Positions 35,906 to 49,400 of a stretch of DNA of 64,000 nucleotides are shown here, in pieces. The position numbers and the translations under genes are program-made. The notes under the pieces were generated by a model. It saw nothing but the letters and a program-made list of their open reading frames with translations. It had not been told where the DNA came from and ran no database searches. The stretch's first letter is position 1. Each line of letters begins with the position of its first letter. Source of the DNA: Chaetorhynchus papuensis (taxonomy: Eukaryota > Chordata > Aves > Passeriformes > Rhipiduridae); NCBI GenBank assembly GCA_013396525.1, contig VWYX01000680.1:244073-308072 (forward strand), written 5' to 3'.

Positions 35906-38900
35906 CCTTCAGTCACTAGACTGTGACTGTGTAAAATATGCTCGGCAGCGATTGCATTTTACAAATCTACATGAAATGTTTGTGTGAAAACAGGGTGTGT
36001 ACAAGTCCAAAAAGACGGTGCTTGTCCTGCAGGTCAGCCCATCCGAGCATGCAGAGCTCCACACGACATCTCCACTCCCCTGTCCCAGTGCCCCATTGCT
36101 CCACACAGCCTTTCCCTCATGCATGTGTTGCTGGGAACTGCCATCACCTCCCAGAACAAGACCCCGGCCTCCCTGAGCTGATGCGACTGTTCAAACACGA
36201 CCCAAAGAGAGAATGGGGCTGTGCCCACTGACTGCCCAGGACAGCTCTTGCATGGCTCATCAAAAGCTTTCTCCAGCAAACTCAGCTCCTCGCTGCTGCT
36301 GCTCTCTTCCTCAGGAGCTCTGCTCCATGCTGGATTCTGCACACACTTCCTCTGTGCTGCACAAAGTATCACTAGAAGGAAGAAGAGCCTCTCATTTATA
36401 GCCACCAACACTTATTTTTTCATTAATCACCACCAAGCTAGCAGTGGGTCACTGGGATTCTAAGTGCAATATTTGCCCAGAGAAAGGACTGTAACTCCTT
36501 CATCCTCCCCTCTGGGTGGCACAATTCCAGGGAGCAGCTGGTGGAACTAAAGCGAATCTTAACAGGAATCACCCCCTAGAATGAGCCTCATACGAACTGG
36601 GGGCTCACAGGACTTGCTGCTCAGTGAGCAAAGAGCTTGTCCAGACCATACTCTGGAGGACTGGTGAGGTTTTGTTCAGTTTTCTCCAGCTCATAACACA
36701 GCAGCTGTGATACAGTGGGTCAGATTTGGTGCCTGCCAGCCTTTGGGAGTGTTGCTTTAAACAGTACAGTGACAAAATCATGAGTTCTTGTTGACTGCAG
36801 GATAATATAAATCAGCTATTGAAAACCTGTATCATTAGTGCTATTGCTTTCCAGTGGTAGATGGCTGCAGTAATGGATTGGCCTCTCCATCTCATCCTCC
36901 CACTGGAAAGCAACATATACAGGACCGATCAATAACCTGATCTAAGTTACTTGTAGACATGTCAGGTGCAAATATCACCCTATCTCAAAAGGTTTTAAAG
37001 ACCAGGTATTTTTGCAAAATTTAGGCCAGGTAACAAATTGCTTTGGATAAATTGTCATTATGGTGGGGAACCACATAACCAGACCCACCCACATTGGTAC
37101 ACATGAGTTTTAAATAGACAGGAAGTAATTCTATTGTATGCATGTATTACTTTGTGGGGTCAATAGCTCAAGATGTTCCATTTGAAAACCATTTTCTGGA
37201 AGAGCCATATTGCTGAAGAGCCTGTTTGATAGGAAATAATTATATTATTTCATCATGGAATTTGCCACTAATTTCTACAGCTGAAATCCTAAAATACTTC
37301 CAAAATCAATACCAAAATCCATGGTCATTACTAGGGCCAGAATTTTATCCTATTTTGTCATAACATATTACCCACTTAATGTAGTGCTGTCAAACCTCAA
37401 GTCAGTGGAAACTCTACAGGTCACAGCTTTGTTTCCCCATGCATCAGTGGAGAGGCTAGAGAGGGGTTTAAGGGCCTTCCATACATAAAGGTGGCATCAC
37501 TTTGATGCCATTACTATGACTAAAGCACGTACAAGTGTTTCTATCCCTGACACCACCTCTGCCACCTGCACACACACAGAGGGGATATGATCAAGTAGAT
37601 TATAAAGCAGGTCAGAGGCACAGATATTTCAGTTACCATGTCACAGCCCCCAAGGATGTCCATGGACACACACAGAAGCGACTGCAAGCTGAGTCCTGGC
37701 TATACACTGAGTCCTGCTGTGACACTGACATCAGGGCAGTCTTTTTGGGGGAGAAAACAAACACAGGCCAGGGCTTTCCTGAAGGTGAGCTGTCACCTTC
37801 TGAAAACTCTTGTGAAAAGCTGCCTACAGATTTAACTGACAACTTCACAGGGATATCCTATTTCTTTGAGCTGACCCTCTTAGAAAACTTTGTACTCCAA
37901 ATTCTGGAAATCCTTTCACCTTAAATCAAAAACCCTATTAAACAGGTCCTTGTACAACACTTACATTCCATGGCCTGCATGGTACTAATACCGACTTTCT
38001 TCCGTACAACAGCATCAGAAATGATGTCATAAAAATGATTTCACCTGATTAATTTTGCATTGTCTTCTGTGACAAGAGCAGGAGAGGAAAAGGAAGGTGG
38101 TGGCTACTTCAGGTAGCCATAACCACAAAGCAGAGAAGGCTGAAGACAGAGGAGGAAATAACATCATATCAGTATGCTTTGTACTCAATTTGCCTGCTGG
38201 TCCAAGCAAGTACCATGAACTCCCTTCTCTTCACAGCAGGGAAGCCGTGCTGCACCCCACCATGGAAAACCCTGGGAGAGCAGAGCACAGGACAGCCAGT
38301 GGCTTGGCAAGGCCAGGGACCCTCTGGAGCATGGTGCCTGCAGCAGATCCCACCAGGACAGCTCACCAGCCCAGCTCCCTCAGCACCAGGGCACCACGAT
38401 GAGGAATCCAAGCACCTGCACCCAGCCCACAGCCGTCTCAGCTACGCAGGCTGGTGGCTGATGTGCTCCAGCCTCAGGGCTGCTGCCTGAACCCTTGGGG
38501 TCAGAATAAAGAAATGGATCTCTCTGGCAGTCAAGAGATCCCTTTTTATGGGGGCAGGATTGCGGATTATCATTTTGTGTAGATCTCTGCTCTTCTCCAC
38601 CCCCACACCTTTTTTTTTAAATAAATGAAAACATACCAGAAGAGCTCAGTGTCTTCTTTCAAGACTTCTCTATTTCACTAACTTGTTCCAACCTCCATCA
38701 CAGCTCTTTCCTTGTCAGCAACTGTACCACTGCGCTATACCTCTGCCCACGCACAAATGCACTGGTTGAAGGTATGAACTGGAATCTCTCCGTTGAAGGA
38801 ACAAGCAGGCATCCCAGAGACTGACACAGCTGCTATTTGCATGTAAAAGAGGAAAAGAGGTGCATGACTGAGCCCAAATTAGCATGAGCAAAGCCTCCCA

Positions 38901-41900
38901 CCGCATTTGCAAACTACAGCTTGCACAGTGGTGCTAATAGAGGTGCACACTTTCCTCACAAAGAAGGATTTCTACCTCAGCCATAAGGAAACTTGTATAA
39001 CAGTGGCCCACAGAATTTAGCATGAACTTCTAAACCCGTATTTTTCTACAATATACAGAGTGCTAGAAAAAGAGAAAAACAGTGGATGCAGGGTAGTGTG
39101 GATATGCCCAGGTTTAATTTCATCTCCACTTCCAGCTTGATTCCTGAAGCTGACTACCTTGGAGAGACATGTTTTGTAAGGTCTCCATCACTTCTGTACC
39201 CCTAGATTTCTGAATGTCCAGAAATAGTCACAGCACTCAGCGCATCTAAAAATGAAAACCAAACTAAGCAGGGCAAATGCAGATCTATCGCTCCATTTCC
39301 ATCTTTTGATAAAGGAGAACCATTCCTTTTCAATATCAGCTCTTTCAAAGGGATGCTCTTGAGATTCATTTACGTCTGCAAAGTCTTGCTGAAGACACAC
39401 ACTTCATAAACTATAAGATTTCCAGATTTTAACAGTCTTTGTCTCGCTGTCTGTGTACAGAGACACCTAAACATCCATGTCTCTGCCTATACCTACTGAG
39501 TCAGAAAAAGAGGATTAGATGTCTCAGTAGACTGTTCAAGAAGTGCAATTTTATTGATCCCCCAAACAAAACTGCACTTTGAGGTATGGCTGAGAAGTTG
39601 TAGATTCTTTTTGCTTTATCCTCATACTTTCATGGAAGCTGTTGGAACAATTCAGTGCCTCCACTATTTCTGCAGTAGGTTTAGCTCATCTGAGAAACTA
39701 GAAAGAACAGTTAATGCAGACATTAATGGTAATAAAAATCAAAGCTAAGCCATACATGAAGAGAAACAAATTCCAAAATGAAAAATTCGATTACACAGTA
39801 CCTGTCTCCTGTCTTGACTTCCTCATTATACGTAGAAATTAACCCTGTCATTAAGTACTTTGATCAGGCTGTACATAAACAGCTTATAATGGCATGAAAT
39901 CTACCACAGCAAGCAGGCAAATGAACGAGTGGAGAAATACTGACATTTGGGGCTGCTGTCAGACATCAAGTGCTCCAGCTCCCTCAGGGCCAAACTGCTA
40001 GAGTAAATGGGGTTACTTGGAGGATTAATTGTTCCCTCCTGGTTTGCACTACTTCCAGAAAGTTTCAGTAATAATATCCAAGGGGCTATCCTTTGAGATC
40101 ACTAGCACTGTTTTAAGACCTGTGAGAGATTTATAAACTGGGCTTTGTAACTGCTCTTTAGGCTAAAATTCGGTATAGAAATTCTCAGCCCACAATTGAC
40201 CTGAAGCAGTATCCCACCTTTTTAAAGTGTTCTGAGGTCAAAAGAGGAAAAGCAGCATTTAAAGTAGGAATACTCACTATCATCTATCTACCTAGAATTA
40301 AGGCTCGAGAGGAGATGTGCCCATGGTCAAACTGGTCCAGGTTTGCATTGCTCAGAAATGAGGTATGGCACCATTTCACACACTCCAGCTCCAAATATTT
40401 GTCACTTACATTTGGAGAATTTCCATGTACTAATGCCCATTATAAGCAAGACTTCTGGGCAATTCAGAGTTTTTTTTCTGGTTGGTTTCTTTGTTTGTCA
40501 GGATTTTGGAGAAGAAGTTGCTTTCTTCTGGGATGCATTTAATGCAATGTAACTTTACTCACCTGTGATCCTTTCTAAACTCCTTGCACACACAGACTGC
40601 CACGCGATCAGAGGCAGTCAGGCCAACAGGGTCTCTCCCCAGCTGTGCCCCTGGTTTGCCATCAGTCCCTTGCCATCTCAGAGCCCTGTTTTCACTCAGC
40701 TATGTTTCCTGCTGGCTCTTCCCACCTCTTTGCTCAGAAGACCCTCAGCATGGAGACAAGCCATGAGGGTGCCCAGGTACAACATATGCCCCTGAGCACT
40801 GCCTGGGGGCACTGCACTGAATTTCAAAAGTACAGCTCAGATGCTCTCTGCTTTCCTAGGTTAGCTGTGATGGGGTTCTGGTGATTTACCAAGTACAGTA
40901 GGCACACACATAAGGGAAGAATCTTGATCCAAAAGAGGCAAAGGCAGTTTTCTACTGTCTTCAAGATGGCCAAGATTTTACCTTTAACAACCTAATAAAA
41001 GCTTGGAAAAACACTAAGCAACCGCATAAATTATTTATTTCTGTATATATTGCTAAACATATTGCAGAGCAGACATTTTATTACTCTTAAAAGCACTAAA
41101 GCCCAGTATTTCCTTCACTTATCACAATCCATTCTTTTATCCCATTGCTACAATCAGCCCCAAGATGTTATTGCAATACATAGTTCAACATAGCTATAAC
41201 CACAATTCAGACAAACTCAGCCATAGACCAAAACATCTGAGCCAAAACAGCACAGGCACCACTGAGCTTCCTAGAATACTGCTCTCAATCTGTAAAGCTG
41301 CATAGCTGTGCTTACTCATGCCCCACAAACCAGTTGTGTGCCCACAAAAATGCTTCTTTCCAGATCCCCAAATACTCGGGCACTCCCTTCTGTACAGAGA
41401 GTGCAACCATGCCAGACCAACATGGGTATACACAGGAGATACCACGGCAAGACACTGTGCAAGGGGTGGAGTTATCTGAAGGCAGCATTTTTACATCTGG
41501 CTCCAACTGACCAGCCCAATTGCAGCACATGTGTAGTCCCTGGTAATACAGCAAATAAGCCATTTATTTTGACTTCGCAATTCCTGTTCCAAATAATTTA
41601 CTTAAATATTGCTGGGTATTTTGCCTACATTAAAAGCTGTAGTAAGGGTGTACCCAAAATTTCTAGCAAACATAGCAATCCAGGCTGCATTCTGTATACC
41701 AACTACCATAGCATTATCATTTGACATTTTTAAAATATGCCAGCTTCCCTTCTAAAAACAACTCACTGTTAATATCAATTTTATGTAACTAGCAGCATGC
41801 CAGGGATTTCTCACAGATCCCATCCCTTAAGAACCCCCAGAATTCAGCAAGATGATCAAATCTCATATGCGAAGTCTTCCAGTGATTATTGTCTTCAATT

Positions 41901-42604
41901 CAGCTCTTCAGTGCTCTGGAGTTTGCTTCTGCTCCCACAGAGCATCCAGCCTTCCTGTGGGATTCAGAGAAGATTAAGGGCTCCACTCCTGACTGAGCGA
42001 GACATTTTTAAGCATGTCTTTATCTGTAAGTGCATGTGTTGCTTTAGTAATCAGTGGCATCACCTAAAAGTATAGTCAATCAAGTTTTTACACACTGCTC
42101 TGAATAGCTGATGCATAAACTAGGAAAATGCACTGGCACAGCTTTGGAGCTACTCTAGAGAAACTCACAGGTAATGTATCAGTCAGGAAAAGTATAAACA
42201 AGAGGAGCAGGAGCAGCTACAGTGGCACTGCTTTTCAAAACACAGTGGCTGTTGGGAGGCAAGGCTGAGCCTTCTTTTCAGGTTTAAAACTGAACTTGGG
42301 AAGGAAGGCAGCTGCTCAGGGATGCAGATGAGTCACAGAAGATATGTGAGAAGCTGGCCTACCTAAAATCTTTCGGGGGCTGGTGAAAATTGTAGTCAAG
42401 ATAAAGTTTTATCAAAGGTTTGTTTTCACTAAATCTTTGTTCCTGGATTTACATGGGATTTAAAGTAGAGCGGTAACTTTATTCTATTAGTAACAAATCC
42501 CAGTTGATGAGAACAGCACATATTCCCAAAGCCAATTGGACAGCAGGGCCTCCTGGGAGGTAAGCCCTGGGGCCAGCCCCACAGATGTAACCAGGATACC
42601 CAGC
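35906..42604. other. Non-coding sequence, no gene seen
   Basis: No exon or RNA gene is supportable. A minus-strand frame at 36034-36411 (125 codons) begins with a hydrophobic stretch, but it has competing frames on the other strand and no family match. I recognise no transposon copy in the stretch. Confidence 0.5.
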
Positions 42605-42668
42605 ACATGCAGTGACTATTGAAGCTAATGGGAATTGAAGATACTCAGCACCACTGATGTTTGGTCTC
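42605..42668. mobile_element. Fragment of an ancient palindromic MITE-like repeat
   Basis: The words ATTGAAGCTAATGGGAATTG, then ACTCAGCACC at 42643-42652 and CTGATGTTTGGTCTC, follow the centre and right half of an old amniote palindromic repeat. From memory, its copies read ATTGAAGTCAATGGGAGTTG and GCTCAGCACCTCTGAAAAT. The left half is almost unrecognisable. Family unassigned and similarity judged by eye. Confidence 0.5.
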
Positions 42669-45600
42669 CAAGAGAGGAATTTGTGATTTATCATGAGCTT
42701 ATTGGTTACAGATGGAGTCTGTCACAAAGACACACCCTTGAAAGGAATTGAAGTTTTCAGCCCTTGTGTAGATGTGCACCCTTGGGCTTCTGTCTACAAG
42801 AAGAGGTTTGAATCCCAGCTACATATCTTAGAAGTCAGTATCTCGGTACACTTGCTGTGTGTTCATCAGGGAAAATCTCTTCAAACAGCTGCAAGTAAAC
42901 TCAGGTCACACAGGAAGAGAGCCTTTTTTGGTACATCCAAGCCCTCCTGACAGCAGGCTGGAGCTTATGGGTGAAAGAACACAGGCCTACTGGAAAGCAT
43001 GCTAAATGCAATTGCCTTCAGGACGTGATAAATGTCAGGAAGGCAGTACACAAAGCATTTCCAGACTTGAGTCAGAGAACAAAAGTGTGAAGTGTGTACC
43101 TTAGTACAAGGTCTAACTCGCTTTCATATCCACAGGGCCCAGAGGTACTGCCAGGTGAAGAGCATGAGTCATGGGTGTGTACAACACCCCTTCTCAGCAG
43201 CCTTTATCCATCACTCTGTCATTGCTCCTCTGCTAAACAGCCAGAAGGTCATGGAGAAATATTTTGTCCACATTTTATCTAAACACACTTTACAGAGACT
43301 GAATTCTAAAGAAAACAGAAAGGAAAATATAATCACTTTCAGAGGCCTGTCCCTGGGACAGAAATCCTCACTTCTTCAAGAAAAGCATCACGGGGCACCT
43401 GCCACAACTGCTTCCATTCAGAGCCATCTCTGTTGAGGTGCCTACTCAAGATGCAGGAATCCTTTGGAAACAGGCCCTGGCTGCCCTTCCATTTTCCCTG
43501 TGGCCTGCGTCTGCATTCAGACTCCATGTAACTTCTGAGTGCTGGCTAGGAAAGGCTGATAATGACACACCACAGGTTTCTTAACGAAGTAAGACAATCC
43601 TGCCTTTTGGAAGCCTCACTATGTTCTTTTGATCCAAACAGCCATTATTGCTAGTAGCATGGAGTACACCTTCAGTGACTGTAAATGGACAGTGACCTGC
43701 TGAATTTCTTGGTTATTTCTTATCAGTTATTTATACCACCCAAAGATCCTGCATACCATCCAAACCATTGTTCTGTGTTATGCACTCTCTTCCCCAACGA
43801 GGTGAGGTATCAGGACTGCAAGAACAGTCAATAGGAGTTGAGATGGTTTTAAACTGGGCATCTTGGCTTCCAAGTAGTAAAAATGATTTGTATAAAATGG
43901 CTTGGGCACCTGGTTCTCAAATAAGCAGCCTAGAAGAAACTAAGAACTTTGCTGATCTGAAATTGTTAGTGCTTGGCACTTAAAAAAAACTCTTCAGAAT
44001 GCACCTGACAAATTACTGCATCAAGATTTGGGGGGAATGATGGGAATGCTTTTCATGTAGTTGTTAGAACAGAGGTGGTCACAATCTTCCTAGGAAATAT
44101 GTCAAAATTAATCAAATCATTCCAGGAGCAGAAGAACTCTGCAGCCAGGTTCCTTATTCATCTGTGTCCAAAGGTTGGACTTATCCTTGGTATGAAGAAG
44201 GCACAAGCCATGGCTGACATTTCCCTGTACCTGAGACTGTCATCATATCTCTCCCAAGTGTCTCTCTCTACAGCCTCTCCTCAGCCCATCTGTGTTTTCT
44301 TCCCCTCTCCCACATATATAATTTAATTGAATTTGGTCAAAAAGATATTTTCAACCACCTGTCAAATTTGGATTACACTAGTCAGGATATCCAAAGTCAC
44401 ACTCGAGGAAGGACATGCACCAGAGGCCAGATTTTAGTGGCACGCTGAAAACTCCCCAAAATGTTCAGCACCTGCATTGATGGAAGCCTGAAGAAGAGCT
44501 TCATTACACCTCCACAGTACTAAGTGCTCCGGGGTGGGACTCCACAGAAAGGGGCACAGTCCTGGAAAATCCTGTGCCCTAGAGACTGCCTGAGCCCCAG
44601 CCCAGCAGTCCAGAGCAGCTGTATACTCCAGACACAGCTACTCCAAGCAGCAGTTGAGGAATAAACACCCTGTGGAGGCCCAGCTCTCACTGCAGCAATG
44701 GGCTGGAAGCAAGGCAACAGGGCACTTCCACGTGGACAAAGGTGGGGAAGGCAGTATGCAGAACCCACCTACCTGTGAGAAGATTAAATCTTATCCAACA
44801 GGCCACTTAACTTCCTCCTGACAGCCAAGCTTCCCCCATACAGCCAGCACAGTAAATGAGATTTCAATGTGGGCAAGCAGGAGGCCAGACACAAGTCCAG
44901 AAGTAAGGGGGTTTATTTCTTACCGAGCAGCTTGATAGCAGAAGTGCCATGGTCATTCTTTCTAATTTCAGGGACCTTTTAAATAAAGTTCCACTCCAGA
45001 AGCCAAGCATGAAAGGAGAGGAATGAAAACTCTTTGATAGATAAGATATTACAAGAGACTGTCAGAAACTTGCTAGGAGAATGAAGTAACACTCTGGATA
45101 CTGTCATTGAAAACAATAATGAAAGAGTACACCATTTTCTTAACTGAAGTACTATCAAATCTATGTTACTGCCACACAACATATTTTTCGTCCAAAACTG
45201 CCAATTTCAAGCTATGACTATTGATCTCTATCTAACACTCAAAATTAACTGCACTACTAAGGAAAAGTGGCACCAAATCGTTTGGGAACATCAAACAGTA
45301 AAAAGCCAATGGGGTCAAATCAAGGTCAGAATTTGATGAGTAGGGTGTCAGAAATTTAATCCATTTTGTCTAAGATAATGTATAGAGCCCGTATTGGGGC
45401 TTTTTTTTCCTTTCTTTTCAGTAATTTTTTTTTAAGCTAGCTTCTCTCAAAAATATCACAAAACCAGACCTCAACTTTTTTTTTATGAACTTTTTTCCAT
45501 GACTGGAGAGAGAAAAGATTAAATGGACTGCAACACAGATGGCAATTATGCCTCTGTTTATTTCCTAATGAGTCACAAGATTATTTTTTGCCTTCTGCCA

Positions 45601-46068
45601 CATCATTTCAGAATACAAGAAAACCTTATCTTGAAGGAGACTTGAGGAGACAAAATAACACTGTTAAAAGTTCCAGTCCAGCAAGAGACTGAAGTGTATT
45701 TTAAAAAAAACCCAAAAAACAAACAAACAAACAAAAAAATAAACCCACCCCAAAACTTTAACCACAAGTGAAGTTCCATTCACTTAAATTCAGAAATGAT
45801 GGAAAAATCTGTTCCACCAACTGGTGAATGTGGTGACTATCAAGTTCATTAGTGGTCTCATGACAAAATATTCAGCAGCTCTCACAGTGACATGTTGCAT
45901 GTACCACTCAGCATTTGGAGAAAGTTAATTCCCTAGCTGTGGCTAGAGAAGGCTTCTCCTTTGCCCCCCAGCAGAGCCATCTGTGTCCTCTAACTGCTTC
46001 CCACATACCCCGCCTGTCCCGGATATTGCCCAGCCCCGGAGAGCTGACAGAGCTCCCTTCCAGCCGGA
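42669..46068. other. Non-coding sequence with A/C-rich tract
   Basis: No gene is recognised. An A-rich stretch with an AAAC/CAAA microsatellite lies at 45703-45752. GC content rises sharply from about 45960 into the next minisatellite. Confidence 0.5.
45703..45752. repeat. A-rich (AAAC)n microsatellite
   Basis: A8-CCC-A6 is followed by about four CAAA units and A7. A simple repeat, possibly a degenerate retrotransposon tail, but no body is recognised beside it. Confidence 0.8.
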
Positions 46069-46180
46069 GAGCCGAGCCCAGGGAGCCGAGCCCGGAGAGC
46101 CGAGCCCGGAGAGCCGAGCCCAGGAAGCCGAGCCCGGAGAGCCGAGCCCGGAGAGCCGAGCCCAGGGAGCCGAGCCCAGA
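46069..46180. repeat. 14-bp GC-rich minisatellite, 8 copies, with 42-bp higher-order pattern
   Basis: The unit is GAGCCGAGCCCNGN. Eight units run in order with endings CAGG, CGGA, CGGA, CAGG (next unit starts AAGCC), CGGA, CGGA, CAGG, CAGA. The CAGG-CGGA-CGGA triplet repeats as a 42-base higher-order unit. Each monomer carries at least one CpG, so the block is a small CpG-dense patch in poor surroundings. Stops are absent from several frames on both strands, giving overlapping frames of 75-126 codons that are artefacts of the repeat. Confidence 0.95.
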
Positions 46181-46317
46181 GAGCCCACACTGGAGGCAGC
46201 ACAGCCGTGAGCACACTGACCCAGCACCGCCGGGGCTTCAGACTTGGCTGGGGCCGCTCCCTTGTGAAACCCAGGCCGAGTAACCAATTTGATAGTGGCA
46301 ACACCGTCTCCTCCTCG

Positions 46318-46400
46318 TATCACAGTCTAGTAATTAGCATGCTCTTGAAAAGAAGCATGAGATATGTACTCATCAGTTCAAACCCTTGTCTCTCACCTCA
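46318..46400 (+). mobile_element. Possible tRNA-derived SINE fossil
   Basis: GTCTAGTAATTAGCATGC (46326-46343) resembles a tRNA D-arm/A-box region (compare GTCTAGTGGTTAG in tRNA-Glu-like sequences). AGTTCAAACCC at 46375-46385 resembles the B box GGTTCGAAACC. Their distance (roughly 40-45 bases between boxes) is tRNA-like. I could not fold a full cloverleaf, so it is not called a tRNA gene. It may be the head of an old SINE or a tRNA pseudogene. Confidence 0.3.
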
Positions 46401-49400
46401 AGAAATGTCTTAACCACAGGGTTTTGGATAGGGGGACTCCCCTCTAAACCTGCTGAAATCTTGCAACAAAAATTCAGGCTTTGATCCTAAGAGGGCTGAA
46501 TCCTCAGCCTAGCGATTAGGACACATGGCTGAAAGAGAAGAATCCTTTATCTGAGAACTTTTCATATGTTTTAGGCAGTAACTGGGGGTGGATAATATGA
46601 ATTTGGATCTTGTCAGGAAGAGTCTGAGTGTGACCTCCCACCTCCTACCAGAATACACAATATGCAAAAGAGGATCCATTTTAAAGGGAGAGCAAGACAT
46701 ACGCTCCTTTCTGGAACAGCACTACCTCCGTGCTGGAACACACTTGCTTTCTGCACTAGTAGGTAAAGACATCCCTACTCAGGAGATGGCTGGTGCTTCA
46801 GAAACACCCATGTCCTCAGGACATTCCTATTTCCTGGCTCTAGAGGTTCCCCTTCAGTGCCTGGAGATTGCTGCTGGCTTTGGTGAGCCTCAGGCTTATC
46901 TATCCCAAGGAAGTTCAAAGACAACACAACTGGTGTGGTAAAGACAGGGCACAGTTAGGTTGAATAATTTGTTACCTAAAAATGCTTCTGACAGATGGCA
47001 AGGCTGTTCTGGAACGCTGTGAACATAACAGATTTTGGGACAGGGTGCTGAAGAGAACTGATTTTAGTGAAAAGTTGGATTTTTATCAAAATGACCTTTT
47101 CCACTCCAAGAGCCTGCTTTGCATAGAAAATTGCAAAGAAAACTCCAAAATTTGATAAGAAATTGAACATCCCAGTGACTTAACTGGAGTTCTGGTTTGG
47201 TTGTCATTATCCTTCGTGGCCCATTAGCTGCAACTGGACTCCATGTCCAACATACATCATTGCCAAATGTTCCCATGATGTATCACAACAGCAAAAAGAA
47301 AACAGAAAACCATCATTCACATTAAAAAAAGCTCTGAGTTTAAGGAAGAGAAGAGACCATTTGCCCCGAACACTCGCAAGTTCCTTAATCTGACCTGGAA
47401 ACCAGTTGCTTCTACCTTGCTTTTTGCCTCCCCTCAAAAAACCTGCAATATTCACAATCTATTTTAATCACCAAGGCATTTTCAGGCTGTATTCCTAAAG
47501 AAATGAGGCTCAGTTGTTGGCACTGTTGTCCATTTATCTGTCCAATGGTCAGTTCTGTGTCCCTTCCCTTCCTGCCTCCTCAACGCCTTCAGAAACTACC
47601 CGACAGACAGGGAAGGGGGAAGGAGCTGTGAGTGCTGGGTGGGAAGAGTAGATATAAAAATCTTTAGTTCTGTTTTGATACTTTGCAACCACAGCTCAGA
47701 TCTACACAGTAGATCAGCAAGTCTCTGAGGTTTGAGAGGAAACACTGCCAAAAGATGGTATTTCTTTCCCCTCAGAAAAAAAAGTTGAAACAGTTTATTA
47801 CTAGGTGTTGTATCGCATCTGAAACTTTCAGTTTCAGTACTTATGTGACGTATATACCAAGTGGAGAAGGATCTTACTAAAACCTTCCAGGATGAAAACC
47901 CTCATGCTAGCCAGTCTAGACATTCTCTAGCAAATACAAAAGTGGGATTAGATGGTGCTGCTATTCTGACCCCAAATAAAAATTAATTCATATAAATTAC
48001 TTAAATAATAAAAATGAATTAAAAGAAAAAAACAACTAAACCAGGTGAGCATTAGCTAAAACAAAGTTTAGTTTGAGGTGGTGAAATGCTACAATATACC
48101 TTAATGAGGTAAATCCATCAAAATACCAAGCACTTTCTAAAGCATGTATTAAAGTATATGTTTGTCTTAAGATTATGTAGAAACTTTTTTGTAAGAAAGA
48201 ACATAATTTTCTAAATTAGAGTGGAAAGCAGACTCATTGGCTTCTATCTGGTACTTAGCTTTCTACATACTGGGCTATTAAATTAAAAGGTTACTGAATT
48301 TTTAGTGTCTACTTAATCTCTTGGTTTACTTTAGACGCCTCTTCTAAAAAGTTTCATTTAAGTGAGATGAAAATCATTGATTTCTGATGCTTCACTCCAT
48401 ATCTAGGAAACAGAATCATGGAGCATGAGGAGATGTTTGAGTTAAATTATACACACCTGTCTCTCCAATAAAAGATTTTCTATTTGTGTTGGAATGTACT
48501 TTTTCCCAACACCTGGTAATTCTCCTGATTTCTACAGACATATTCCTCAGAAAAGGCAAAGGTTACTGGTGTACAGTATTACTTCTGTACAAGTATGTAT
48601 GCTGTATGTTTTCAATTAGGCACTCCCACAATGATTTCCATATCTAGCCACTTGCTCTTCTTATTTCTTGATAAGTGATGGCCTTATCAGGAAGTCGGGG
48701 GCGAGTCTATTACTGCTTTGAGTAAACAGCCTAAAGGTCATTTTAGATGTTGGCTTTGACACTCCTGGTTCAATAGACACCCACCACAGCTGTCACCAGT
48801 ATGCTGAAGTTACCCTCATGGAAAAATAGCCTTGCAGTGGGTCCTGGTCTCTCTTCAAAAGAAGAGACCACCAGTGGGCACTTAATGATGAAATGAGGAA
48901 AACTCTATCAAACTCCCCTCAAAGATACCTGACAGAGGCGTTTGGTCTGAGGTCAGGATCCAGGTGCTGGAGGTCTGCTAAGGTTAGGGGAAAGTCCTCG
49001 AGTTAATGGGGTCTCTGACTCCCTGTGTGTCCCAATGGGTGCCACAGCTCCAGCCCAAAGACCTGTTCAAGGAGGTTTCCCCAAGAAGAAGTGACAGCAG
49101 CAGAAGACATCCCAGGGCACAACAGACTTCAGCAGGTGTGGCTATGTACTCTAGAATGACAGGGGTAAAACCCACAGCTCACACGGCACCCCCCTTGGGG
49201 TGTGCACCCGCACAGCTGTCACACACCCCACTGCCCTCCAACCCAGCCTTCTGCAAGTACCATTTCTCTCCTGCTCCCACAAGACTGAGCAGCAGAACAG
49301 TAGAAGGCACAGCTTTGCTGAAATAGTTGCATCCACTGCCAGAGTGTGTTGGCAGCACACACCACCGCTGTGCCTCCATCAGTAAAAGGTCATTCCAACA

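Noticed and set aside
45908..46323. Several overlapping frames of 75-126 codons on both strands with repeats such as SRARRAEPR or GSLGSALRARL
   Set aside because: Produced by the 14-bp minisatellite, whose unit is stop-poor in several frames of both strands.
46318..46400. Functional tRNA gene
   Set aside because: A- and B-box-like words are present, but no acceptor stem or cloverleaf can be formed; at most a fossil.
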